This document shows positions 1 to 7,279 of a stretch of 51,199 bases of DNA, one piece after another. Source of the stretch: Bacteroides sp. (lineage in GTDB: Bacteria > Bacillota > Clostridia > Lachnospirales > Lachnospiraceae); contig JAMPBO010000020.1 of the NCBI GenBank assembly GCA_023666705.1, forward strand, positions 1 through 51,199, in the 5' to 3' direction. The translations under genes and the position numbers were made by a program. Numbering within the stretch: the first letter of the stretch is position 1; each line of letters begins with the position of its first letter. The notes beneath the pieces were generated by a model. It had not been told where the DNA came from. It made no database searches and worked only from the letters and a program-made list of their open reading frames with translations.

Positions 1-154
1 ATGCAATTGATTATGAAACTCTGGTTCTGGTTCCGGTACAATGAGGGATGTGTTGTAAAAATGACTATCAAGTATTACACTGAATATAGCATACAGTCCT
101 TGGAGAGGGACTATAAACACTACTACTATATAAGACGAGGAATGAACAGTAATT

Positions 155-820
155 ATGAAACTCGATATCAATATTGATGAGTACCTTCCATTGAGGGAGG
201 TAGTCTTTAGAACTCTTAGAAATGCAATCGTACAAGGGGAATTTCAACCGGGTGAGCGTCTTATGGAGGTGACCATTGCCAATAAGCTTGGTGTCAGCCG
301 CACTCCTGTGCGGGAGGCAATCCGGATGCTTGAGCTGGAGGGGCTTGTTGTTATGATACCCCGCAAGGGTGCTGAGGTTGCAAATATTACGGTCAAGGAC
401 TTAAAGGATGCACTTGAAGTAAGAATGGCAATAGAGGCGTTATCCGTCCGGCTTGCCTGTGAGCGGATTGATGATAAGGGCAAGGAGGAGTTAAAGCAGG
501 TTTGCATAGCCTTCAGGGAGGCAATAAACTCAAAGCTTGTTCCTGCCATTGTGGAAGCAGATGAAGCCTTTCACAATACCATATATCAGCTTACAAAAAA
601 TCCACGTCTGATAACCATTGCCCTTAATCTGCGTGAGCAGGTATACCGTTACAGGGTGGAATATGTAAAAGACTTTTCTTATCACGACAATCTTGTGACA
701 GAGCATGACCAGATTACAAATGCGATTTTACTTGGTGATGCAGAAACAGCAGAACGTGTTATGAAAGAACATATATACAATCAGGAGCAGATTGTAATTA
801 AAAATGTAACAAATAAATAA
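155..820 (+). CDS. GntR-family (FadR/FCD subfamily) transcriptional regulator
   Basis: DNA-binding repressor of the FadR group. Residues 11-75 form the winged helix, with the recognition helix around VSRTPVREAIRMLE (47-60). The rest is an all-helical FCD effector domain. Its usual metal/ligand ligands are visible as D136, H140, H184 and H206, so it probably binds a metal plus a small carboxylate. At 221 residues the length is normal and the frame intact. The ATG at 155 follows a GAGGAA site with long spacing. No effector gene is adjacent: the next genes lie after a 167-base gap. Its regulon therefore cannot be read from the window. The family call is secure; the ligand is unknown. Confidence 0.93.
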   Translation: MKLDINIDEYLPLREVVFRTLRNAIVQGEFQPGERLMEVTIANKLGVSRTPVREAIRMLELEGLVVMIPRKGAEVANITVKDLKDALEVRMAIEALSVRLACERIDDKGKEELKQVCIAFREAINSKLVPAIVEADEAFHNTIYQLTKNPRLITIALNLREQVYRYRVEYVKDFSYHDNLVTEHDQITNAILLGDAETAERVMKEHIYNQEQIVIKNVTNK

Positions 821-917
821 AAGAGCGGTTAAAGATATCAAAAATCCTAAGGCAAGTGTATTTTTTGCATATAATTATAATGATTTAGGAATTATATTTT
901 GGGTATATGGACATATA

Positions 918-931
918 ATATACGAGTATAT
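918..931. promoter_or_regulatory. Perfect palindrome upstream of the XRE gene, candidate operator
   Basis: ATATAC-GA-GTATAT is a perfect 6-2-6 inverted repeat 57 bases before the XRE start. A second, looser GTATAT/ATATAC pairing begins at 903. XRE regulators usually bind such sites next to their own gene, so autoregulation is a reasonable inference; nothing here proves binding. Confidence 0.4.
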
Positions 932-987
932 CAGATGCTCTAATTGAGTAAAATAAAGCTATCATTACAAAAGAATGGGGTGATAGT

Positions 988-1335
988 TTGAAGACTCGGA
1001 TAAGACAATTAAGGGAAGAACATGGTATGGGTCAGGCTGTGTTGGCTGATTTTGTGGCATCATCACAGCAAACAATTAGTAGAGTGGAAAATGAAAAATG
1101 TGTTCCTCCACTGGACTTAATCGTAAATATATCAAATCATTTTAAAGTAACGGTAGATTATTTACTATGTTTATCAGATACAAAAAGGAACTTGGAGGTT
1201 CAGCTCCAGGTTAATAAGGAAATAGATGAATTTTACGAATTGGTTTCTATGTACAAGCGGCTTAATGACGAAAACCGGAAAACTATGACGATTTTAATGG
1301 ACAGACTTTGGGAAGTACAGAAGGAGAGGAACTAA
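988..1335 (+). CDS. XRE-family (Cro/C1-type) helix-turn-helix regulator
   Basis: A 115-residue protein whose residues 4-60 form a classic five-helix XRE domain (IRQLREEHGMGQ, then QQTISRVENEK as the recognition segment). The C-terminal half is charged and helical, probably for dimerisation. The start is TTG, with GGGGTG at 976-981 as ribosome site. One base separates its stop from the start of the LytTR response regulator, so the two are almost certainly co-transcribed and translationally coupled. The perfect palindrome at 918-931 is a plausible operator. DNA binding is well supported; the target genes and the signal are unknown. Confidence 0.9.
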   Translation: MKTRIRQLREEHGMGQAVLADFVASSQQTISRVENEKCVPPLDLIVNISNHFKVTVDYLLCLSDTKRNLEVQLQVNKEIDEFYELVSMYKRLNDENRKTMTILMDRLWEVQKERN

Positions 1336-1336
1336 A

Positions 1337-2065
1337 TTGTTAAGCATAGCCATATGTGATGACGAGATTATGTTTGCTACGCAAATTGAATCACTGTTAT
1401 TGGAAATATCAAAGAAGTTATTGATTGAGGTATCAATTGAAGTATATTCAGACGGAGCCGAGCTTTGGAGTGATTTTCTGAGTGGAAAGAAGTATGATTT
1501 AATATACCTGGATATTGAAATGGATTCATTGAACGGCATTGAGGTAGCAAGAAAGATACGTGAAAGCAATATAAATTCGCTTATAATATATATTTCATAT
1601 TATGAAAAGTATTGTTTGGATTTATTTGAGGTGGAACCGTTCCGGTTTATTAAAAAGCCCGTTGATGAAAATAAATTCTTTGAATATTTTAAAAAGGCAT
1701 ATGAAAGAATCGCAAGTGACAATATATTTTTCGAGTATAATTTCAATAAGGTTACCAAGAAAATTCCAACAAAAAATATAATGTACTTTGAAAGCTCAAG
1801 GCGGGTAATCAGCATTTACTCAAAAGAGGGAAATGATAAATTTTACGGAAAATTAAATAACATAGAAAAGCAATTGGATGAAGGGAAAGCCCATTTCCTG
1901 AGAATCCACCAATCCTATCTGGTCAATTACAGGTATATTAAGAATATATCCTTTTCAAAGGTTGTTTTATTAGATGGCACGGAGCTGCAAATCAGTGCAG
2001 ACCGTCGAAAGAACATCCGGAAAAAATGTATGTTGATTTTAGGTGAAGAATTTTTTGATGATTAA
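1337..2065 (+). CDS. LytTR-type response regulator (AgrA/VirR-like)
   Basis: A 242-residue two-domain regulator. Residues 1-120 are a receiver domain with the acidic pair D8/D9, the phospho-acceptor D59 in LIYLDIEM and the conserved K107-P108 in FIKKPVD. Residues about 135-238 form a LytTR DNA-binding domain, with HFLRIHQSYLVNYRYI as its best-conserved stretch. LytTR regulators of this type control quorum-sensing, bacteriocin or surface genes and bind paired direct repeats. The start is TTG, preceded by GGAGAGG inside the end of the XRE gene. No histidine kinase lies beside it, so it is an orphan here. Its pairing with an XRE protein suggests a two-input local switch. Confidence 0.92.
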   Translation: MLSIAICDDEIMFATQIESLLLEISKKLLIEVSIEVYSDGAELWSDFLSGKKYDLIYLDIEMDSLNGIEVARKIRESNINSLIIYISYYEKYCLDLFEVEPFRFIKKPVDENKFFEYFKKAYERIASDNIFFEYNFNKVTKKIPTKNIMYFESSRRVISIYSKEGNDKFYGKLNNIEKQLDEGKAHFLRIHQSYLVNYRYIKNISFSKVVLLDGTELQISADRRKNIRKKCMLILGEEFFDD

Positions 2066-2093
2066 TGGGGTTGAAATTTTTTCGGATTTAGGG

Positions 2094-2120
2094 TTAAGGA
2101 ATCCCATTTAAGGACGATAT
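2094..2120 (+). promoter_or_regulatory. Sigma-D (sigma-28)-like promoter
   Basis: TTAA (2094-2097), a 15-base spacer and GACGATAT (2113-2120) match the flagellar sigma consensus TAAA-N15-GCCGATAT at all but two positions, with exactly the right spacing. It points at the 2278-2886 gene, leaving a leader of about 150 bases. Its presence implies a motile organism, though no flagellar gene lies in the window. Confidence 0.65.
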
Positions 2121-2172
2121 ATATATTGAAAGTACAAACCTATAAAAGATTAAAAGCTCTTTCAGCTAAGGT

Positions 2173-2234
2173 GTGATGGTATCACAGAGTTGGAGGGGCT
2201 TAATCTAGCATCCAGATATATTGGATGTTAGATT
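2173..2234 (+). other. Two inverted repeats in the leader of the 2278 gene
   Basis: GTGAT-GGT-ATCAC (2173-2185) and a 13-base arm pair (2202-2214 with 2222-2234, one mismatch) lie between the sigma-D-like promoter and the ribosome site. The larger hairpin is not followed by a T tract, so it is not an ordinary terminator. A post-transcriptional control element or mRNA stabiliser is possible. Confidence 0.5.
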
Positions 2235-2277
2235 AAGAAATCATAGTTCAAAATATAAAACCAAGGAGGGTATTGGT

Positions 2278-2886
2278 ATGGAATTAAATGGAGTTAATTC
2301 AAGTGTATACACAGCATCTTATTCTGCTACAAGCAGCACAGCTAAGACAGAGTCAGTTGCCGTTTCTACGGAGGATTCCGCTGTAGTATATGAGAAGTCA
2401 GAGGCTTCAAAGAAAACCGCTTCTGCTACTTACACGGCAGCAGCAAAAAGCACAGGTAAGGCTGACACAGCAACGATTGAGAAATTAAAAGCAGATGCAG
2501 AGGCCCGTTTTTCACAGCTTCAGTCATTGGTTGATAAGCTTCTCACAAAACAGAGTGAGACACATAAGTATGCAACGCTTGGCGATTTAATGACAGCGGT
2601 TAAGGATGGCAAGATTACGGTAGATGCCGCTACTGTTGAGCAGGCTAAGAAGGATGTTGCAGAAGACGGATACTGGGGTGTTGAGCAGACAGCATCAAGA
2701 ATTGTAGATTTCGCAAAGGCTTTAACCGGAGGAGACGCAGAGAAGATAGAAGAGATGAGAAAGGCTGTCGAAAAGGGATATAAGGCTGCTACGAAGACTT
2801 GGGGAAGCTCACTTCCTGATATATCAGAGCAGACACGTGACAGGGTAAATGAGCTTTTTGATCAGTGGGCTGATGAAGGAAAGTAG
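2278..2886 (+). CDS. Hypothetical protein, possibly in the flagellar regulon
   Basis: A 202-residue protein with no recognised enzymatic domain. ATG 2278 is chosen because AAGGAGG stands 8 bases upstream. The first ~60 residues are rich in Ser, Thr and Ala and look disordered. Residues ~70-200 are charged, helical and Lys/Glu-rich, and the end reads WGSSLPDISEQTRDRVNELF. There is no signal peptide or membrane segment. The low-complexity start followed by a helical body recalls flagellar chaperone or rod/hook accessory proteins, and the upstream sigma-D-like promoter fits motility-linked expression. I recall similar proteins in motile Lachnospiraceae, but no function can be given. Confidence 0.8.
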   Translation: MELNGVNSSVYTASYSATSSTAKTESVAVSTEDSAVVYEKSEASKKTASATYTAAAKSTGKADTATIEKLKADAEARFSQLQSLVDKLLTKQSETHKYATLGDLMTAVKDGKITVDAATVEQAKKDVAEDGYWGVEQTASRIVDFAKALTGGDAEKIEEMRKAVEKGYKAATKTWGSSLPDISEQTRDRVNELFDQWADEGK

Positions 2887-2911
2887 TCAGAGCTACATAA
2901 AGAGATTAAGT

Positions 2912-2950
2912 AGGATGTCGCACTAAGTATTTGTGCGGCATCCTGTTTTA
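2912..2950. terminator. Rho-independent terminator between convergent genes
   Basis: A perfect 12-base stem (2912-2923 with 2933-2944) is followed on the plus strand by GTTTTATTTT. It separates the convergent 2278 gene and the gerA operon. The minus-strand side has a poorer T tract. Confidence 0.85.
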
Positions 2951-2952
2951 TT

Positions 2953-4614
2953 TTACCCACTATACATCTGTTTTATCAAGTTTCTTAAGGTATATTCATT
3001 TCCGTGGGAGTCCGTGACGGAAATTGCCTTGCTTATATTTGGCATGGTGCTAAGCTCTTCAAGCAGCTCCGTGTAAGCCTGGCAATCACCGTCAAATAAA
3101 AGGGTTTCCATGTGTCCCATATCGGGAATTGTCCCATTTTCACTAAAAAAAAGTTCAATTGCTTCATCAACACTGGCGGCTTTGCAGGAGTAGGAGTTTG
3201 TTTTGAGGGAGCCGCCTGAATCACCTGAATATTCGGAAAGATCTGCAGTTTCAAAGGCGAAGCCGTATATTGGTCCGGATGCATCGGTATCAGTCGAAAT
3301 TCCGAGTCTGATGACATAGGACCGCCCTTCTAAGGATGGTGTTTTGCGGTCTATGGCTTGGCTTTGTGATATACCGCCCACAAGCTCGTCTGCAATTTTT
3401 TTACCCTCGCAGCCTGTAAAAATGACAGAGGTAATTGCTATGATAAGAAAAAACTTAACCATATTTTTCACGGGAATGCTTGTTTTCTGGTAAGAGGTGG
3501 ATGGTTTTGTTGCATGTTGTTTTGCCGCCTGTCTGTATTTTTGCACAATCCATAAGATGGAAGGAACAAGAAGGCTTATGGCGATGTCTGCCCATAGGAT
3601 ATATGCAACGGCAAATTCCCGAAACCATGAGAAGTTATAAAGCAGCATGGTTATGAGCACTAAAAGGGTTATGGCACAAGTGACCCACTTGTAGCTTTTC
3701 GCACGCTCCAGCCGTAGCATGGAGCCGGCAAATTCTTTTGCATAAAACATAAATCCGCTAGCTGTTGCAAAGACGCCGATAATCCAAAATGCGAAAATCG
3801 GATAATCCAATCGTTCTACTGTTCCATTGGCAAATGAAGATGCCTGCATGACATTTAATGCGGAGCCCTGACCATTTCTTACCCAGCCTTCTCCCAGAAT
3901 ACCGACAACATAAATATAGGAAAGGATAATGGAAATGACAATCCATATAAAAATGTTAAGGCTGTTTTTCCACTGATGCTTCCGCTCTCTGTGAATTGTC
4001 ATTATCATAAGCTCCACCGAGCTTAGAACAATTAAAACACCATAGCTGCCTGCCCATAAATCTCCGGAGGCTATTACGGAAATGTCCATTGGTGGAATGG
4101 AAAAAATATCCCACTGTATATTTGTTATGGAAAATACGACGACGAAAATCAGGGGAACAATCATCCACCAAAATAAAAATTCTAAAAGGCGTCCCCGTTT
4201 TTCAATATCACGTGCCGAGCCATAGCCGCATATCAGGACAAAGGAAATGATAATCGCCCAGAGATTAAAGCTTCGGAGCATGTACTGTCTGACAATCAGG
4301 GAAAAGAACAGGGCAACCAAGGATGCTTTGATAATATACCGCAAGGAATAAATGCCTTCCAATATTCGTCCAAACAGTCCCATTGAGGTGTGAAGTGTAT
4401 CAATAAATCCCAAAGGAAAGCTTCGGGAAAAGCCATAAATAAGCAGAGCATATAAGCTAAATAGCACAAGACCAAAGAAAAGTGCAAAAATATGATAGGT
4501 GCCTGCAAGTCTTGTGGTGATGAAAGGAACAAGGATAATTCCAATAGGAATGTTTTCTAAAATTCCTATGCGGAGCACCTGTCTGGTAGATATTTTTCCG
4601 TTATCAAGATACAT
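2953..4614 (-). CDS. Spore germination permease GerAB fused to a truncated GerAC domain
   Basis: Residues 1 to about 365 are a GerAB-type amino-acid permease-like subunit with about ten membrane segments, part of the spore inner-membrane nutrient germinant receptor. Residues ~385-553 then restart as a GerAC: a hydrophobic stretch, the lipobox-like IFTGC with C402, and the GerAC first domain (YVIRLGIS, IYGFAFE, DMGHMETLLF). The C-terminal GerAC domains are missing; GerAC is normally about 370 residues. The reading frame is continuous, so this is one fused polypeptide rather than two genes. It follows gerAA by six bases with a GGGAGAG ribosome site. C402 is not at an N-terminus, so ordinary lipidation after signal-peptidase II cleavage would need an unusual cut. 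Confidence 0.85.
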   Translation of the reverse strand: MYLDNGKISTRQVLRIGILENIPIGIILVPFITTRLAGTYHIFALFFGLVLFSLYALLIYGFSRSFPLGFIDTLHTSMGLFGRILEGIYSLRYIIKASLVALFFSLIVRQYMLRSFNLWAIIISFVLICGYGSARDIEKRGRLLEFLFWWMIVPLIFVVVFSITNIQWDIFSIPPMDISVIASGDLWAGSYGVLIVLSSVELMIMTIHRERKHQWKNSLNIFIWIVISIILSYIYVVGILGEGWVRNGQGSALNVMQASSFANGTVERLDYPIFAFWIIGVFATASGFMFYAKEFAGSMLRLERAKSYKWVTCAITLLVLITMLLYNFSWFREFAVAYILWADIAISLLVPSILWIVQKYRQAAKQHATKPSTSYQKTSIPVKNMVKFFLIIAITSVIFTGCEGKKIADELVGGISQSQAIDRKTPSLEGRSYVIRLGISTDTDASGPIYGFAFETADLSEYSGDSGGSLKTNSYSCKAASVDEAIELFFSENGTIPDMGHMETLLFDGDCQAYTELLEELSTMPNISKAISVTDSHGNEYTLRNLIKQMYSG

Positions 4615-4620
4615 TTATAA

Positions 4621-6168
4621 TCACTCTCCCTTTTGCTTTAATCTTCGTCTGCTTTTCTTTTGTGCCCATATAGGACGGTTGACCATTACCTTAATCGGTG
4701 ACCGGACGATAAAGTCCTGACTGCCTGCCATTTGGTTTATGCCGCCGCCTACTGTCGGTGCCATATAAGGAACGCCGAAGCTGGTAAGTTCTGACAAATG
4801 AATGGCTATAATCAGCAGACCGAGGATAAATCCATAAAGACCAAAGCAGGCGGAGGTCAAAAGGATAAAAAATTTCAGCAGACGGAAAACGGAGGCAAAT
4901 ACCTCGTTTGGAATTGCAAAAGAGGCGATTGCCGTCAGTGCAACTACGATGACTACCATTGTGCTGACGATTCCCGCATCCACAGCCGATTGTCCCACGA
5001 TAAGACCACCTACCACTCCGATGGTGTTGCCTAAAGGACCGGGGAGCCGTATGCCCGCTTCCCGAAGCAGCTCGAATAAAAACTCCATGATTAGGACCTC
5101 CAGCACAATGGGGAAGGTCACAAGCGACCTTGCGGAGGAAATGGCATACAGAAGCTTGGTCGGAATGATTTCACTCTGGTAGACGGTGATTGCCACATAA
5201 AATCCTGGAAGTGTAACGGAAATAAAGGTTGCTATATATCTGAGAATTCTGGCAAATGTACCGACAGCCCACCGGTTATAGTAGTCATCTGACGCCTGTA
5301 ACAACATGTTAAAATTTGCAGGGGCGATGATAACCTCAGGTGAGTTATCAAACACGATTGCAACACGCCCTTCGGTAATTGCTGCGGCAACCTTGTCAGG
5401 ACGTGTAGTTGATTGAAACACGGGAAATGGTGAAAAAGGAGTTTCTTCTAAAAGATGCTCCGCCATTCCGCTGTCATATACCGCATCAATGTCGTATTTC
5501 TCCAAACGGTTTTTAATTTCTTCCACAAGCTCAGGCTGGGCAATGTCTGATAAATACATGATTGCATAGTCGGTTCTGGAGCGTTGACCGATAAAGCTCT
5601 GCTCAACCTTAAGCTTGGAGTCGCGGATACGTCTCCGGATTAACGCTGTTGACTGGCGGAAGCCCTCATTGAAGCTGTCCCTTGGACCTCTCATGCCTGC
5701 CTCGCTGTCATTGGTGTCAATGCCTCTTAGTGGAAGCTTTTTTGTTGACATGATAAGTGCCTTTGCATATCCGTCCACAAAGATGGCAGTATCACCCTTA
5801 AGTACGGAACCAATCACAAGGTCGAAGGAGGTTTCCTCTTTTATATCAACGGTTTGTGCTTCGCGGTATAAGATGGAGTCCCAGATATCCGTTTCATTTT
5901 CGTACCGCCATTCATAGGAAACAGGTTTAATGATGGTTTCCTCCACCATGCCGTTATCCGTCAGACCGTCAATGTAAATAATGTGAATGCGGACATGCCC
6001 CTGCTCCCGCTCTATAATAAATGGCTTCTGGACTGCATCGCCGCACTTGTCAAAAAGTGTATTCAGCACGGATACATTTTCATCAAGACTTGCTTTGATA
6101 TCGACGGTCAGCTTATTGTTGCTGTCAAATAACTGTTCTGCCGCCGTATTTTGATTATTATTTGCCAT
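4621..6168 (-). CDS. Spore germination protein GerAA (A subunit of the germinant receptor)
   Basis: A 515-residue GerAA-family protein: a large soluble N-terminal domain (about 1-260) with RGPRDSFNEGFRQST typical of the family, then about five membrane segments, including LPGFYVAITVY and the GPLGNTIGVVGGLIVGQSAV region. It forms the channel-like A subunit in the spore inner membrane and works with the B and C subunits. The start at 6168 is preferred over the upstream ATG at 6234: AGAGGG lies 6 bases before it, and the sigma-G-like promoter sits at 6204-6232, downstream of the longer start. It heads the operon with the gerAB-gerAC fusion. Confidence 0.93.
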   Translation of the reverse strand: MANNNQNTAAEQLFDSNNKLTVDIKASLDENVSVLNTLFDKCGDAVQKPFIIEREQGHVRIHIIYIDGLTDNGMVEETIIKPVSYEWRYENETDIWDSILYREAQTVDIKEETSFDLVIGSVLKGDTAIFVDGYAKALIMSTKKLPLRGIDTNDSEAGMRGPRDSFNEGFRQSTALIRRRIRDSKLKVEQSFIGQRSRTDYAIMYLSDIAQPELVEEIKNRLEKYDIDAVYDSGMAEHLLEETPFSPFPVFQSTTRPDKVAAAITEGRVAIVFDNSPEVIIAPANFNMLLQASDDYYNRWAVGTFARILRYIATFISVTLPGFYVAITVYQSEIIPTKLLYAISSARSLVTFPIVLEVLIMEFLFELLREAGIRLPGPLGNTIGVVGGLIVGQSAVDAGIVSTMVVIVVALTAIASFAIPNEVFASVFRLLKFFILLTSACFGLYGFILGLLIIAIHLSELTSFGVPYMAPTVGGGINQMAGSQDFIVRSPIKVMVNRPIWAQKKSRRRLKQKGE

Positions 6169-6203
6169 GTCAATCCCTCTTATATATTCAAAAATAGTAG
6201 AAA

Positions 6204-6232
6204 TAGTATGTACCATTTTTTTCTTATCATAC
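6204..6232 (-). promoter_or_regulatory. Sigma-G/sigma-F-like promoter of the gerA operon
   Basis: On the minus strand GTATG (6232-6228), a 17-base spacer and CATACTA (6210-6204) match the forespore sigma-G consensus. This fits germination receptor genes, which are normally made late in the forespore, and it fixes the gerAA start downstream. Confidence 0.75.
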
Positions 6233-6285
6233 AAAAAATAAAAAATGCCATTTTAAAAGCCGTTGTTTTCATAATGAAGGGTAAC

Positions 6286-6315
6286 GTTTAAAAACCCATA
6301 ATATGGGAAATACTA
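6286..6315 (+). promoter_or_regulatory. Sigma-F-like promoter of spoIIR
   Basis: GTTTA (6286-6290), a 15-base spacer and GGAAATACTA (6306-6315) fit the sigma-F consensus GYWTA-N15-GGNNANANTR at every defined position. spoIIR is a known sigma-F target, so gene and promoter support each other. Confidence 0.75.
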
Positions 6316-6386
6316 TGTGTGAAGATATCCGTTTTGCGTGATATGGATAATTCTGAATAATCAAGAAGATTTGGGAGGTAAAAGTT

Positions 6387-7142
6387 ATGAAAAGTAATAT
6401 GGGAAGAATCATGCGGGGAGCATGTATTGGTATATTTTTAGGTGTGGTAGGCGGCTTAGCCTTATCTTATGGCATGCATTTTAAAAATATTGTGGACGGA
6501 ACCATGGCAGATAAATATACAGACGATGTAGTAAATGTATTTGCGAAGGAGGAACAGTCAGACACGAATGCGGATATTCTTTTGACTGCAAACGAAAACC
6601 CGCCGGAGTGCTCCAGTCTTGAGGACGTAATTTTAAGATTTCACGTAAAGGCAAATAGTAACAGTGATGAGGATATCGCATTAAAATATGCAGTAAGGGA
6701 TGCAGTTCTTATGGAGATAGGCGGTGAGCTTGAGGGAAACAAAACACGGGAGGAAGTAATGGATTACTTGTCTGCGAATTTGTGGCACATACAGGATATC
6801 GCAGCCGGTACCGTGGCGGAAAAAGGCTTTGCATACCCGATAAATGTATATATTTCCAACGATTATTTTCCGATGAGGCAGTATGGGGACATGGTTTTTC
6901 CGGCAGGGGAATATCAGGCACTCCGCATTGATATCGGACAGGCACAGGGTGAAAATTTCTGGTGCGTGCTCTATCCGATGACCTGCTATACCTATGAGTC
7001 GGCGGCGGTCATAACAAATGAGGACGCAGAGGAAATAGCCAGATGTATTTCACCTGAGGAATATGAAAAGCTGTTTGTAAACAGGGAAGTGAAACGGGAC
7101 AAGGTAAAAGTGAGATTTAAAATTCTCGATTGGATATTATAG
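6387..7142 (+). CDS. spoIIR: Stage II sporulation protein R
   Basis: In Bacillus and clostridia SpoIIR is made in the forespore and exported to the intermembrane space, where it triggers SpoIIGA to cleave pro-sigma-E in the mother cell. This 251-residue protein has one N-terminal membrane/signal segment (about residues 10-29) and the family hallmarks LRFHVKANSNSDEDIALK, VRDAVL, FPAGEYQALRIDIG and the C-terminal NFWCVLYPMTCY. GGGAGG precedes ATG 6387. It is divergent from the gerA operon, transcribed from a sigma-F-like promoter, and closed by a strong terminator, so it is a single-gene unit. Confidence 0.95.
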   Translation: MKSNMGRIMRGACIGIFLGVVGGLALSYGMHFKNIVDGTMADKYTDDVVNVFAKEEQSDTNADILLTANENPPECSSLEDVILRFHVKANSNSDEDIALKYAVRDAVLMEIGGELEGNKTREEVMDYLSANLWHIQDIAAGTVAEKGFAYPINVYISNDYFPMRQYGDMVFPAGEYQALRIDIGQAQGENFWCVLYPMTCYTYESAAVITNEDAEEIARCISPEEYEKLFVNREVKRDKVKVRFKILDWIL

Positions 7143-7146
7143 CAGG

Positions 7147-7180
7147 AAAGGGACAGCTTCGACAGCACCTGTCCCTTTTC
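7147..7180 (+). terminator. Rho-independent terminator after spoIIR
   Basis: A 10-base stem AAAGGGACAG/CTGTCCCTTT (7147-7156 with 7169-7178) runs straight into TTTTC, starting four bases after the spoIIR stop. Confidence 0.85.
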
Positions 7181-7182
7181 TA

Positions 7183-7212
7183 TTGCTTTTGTGTGTATAC
7201 AAATGATATAAT
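7183..7212 (+). promoter_or_regulatory. Sigma-A promoter of the ddl operon
   Basis: TTGCTT (7183-7188), an 18-base spacer and a consensus TATAAT (7207-7212) lie just after the spoIIR terminator and about 65 bases before ddl. Confidence 0.6.
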
Positions 7213-7279
7213 AAAAAAGTTCTTTTAATACAACGGAAAACATTTATTATATAGAAATGATTATGATACGGAGGAAGAC

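Noticed and set aside
3-44. Possible C-terminus of a gene entering from the left edge (ending LVPVQ)
   Set aside because: Only 13 codons are visible and they match nothing recognisable, so it cannot be supported.
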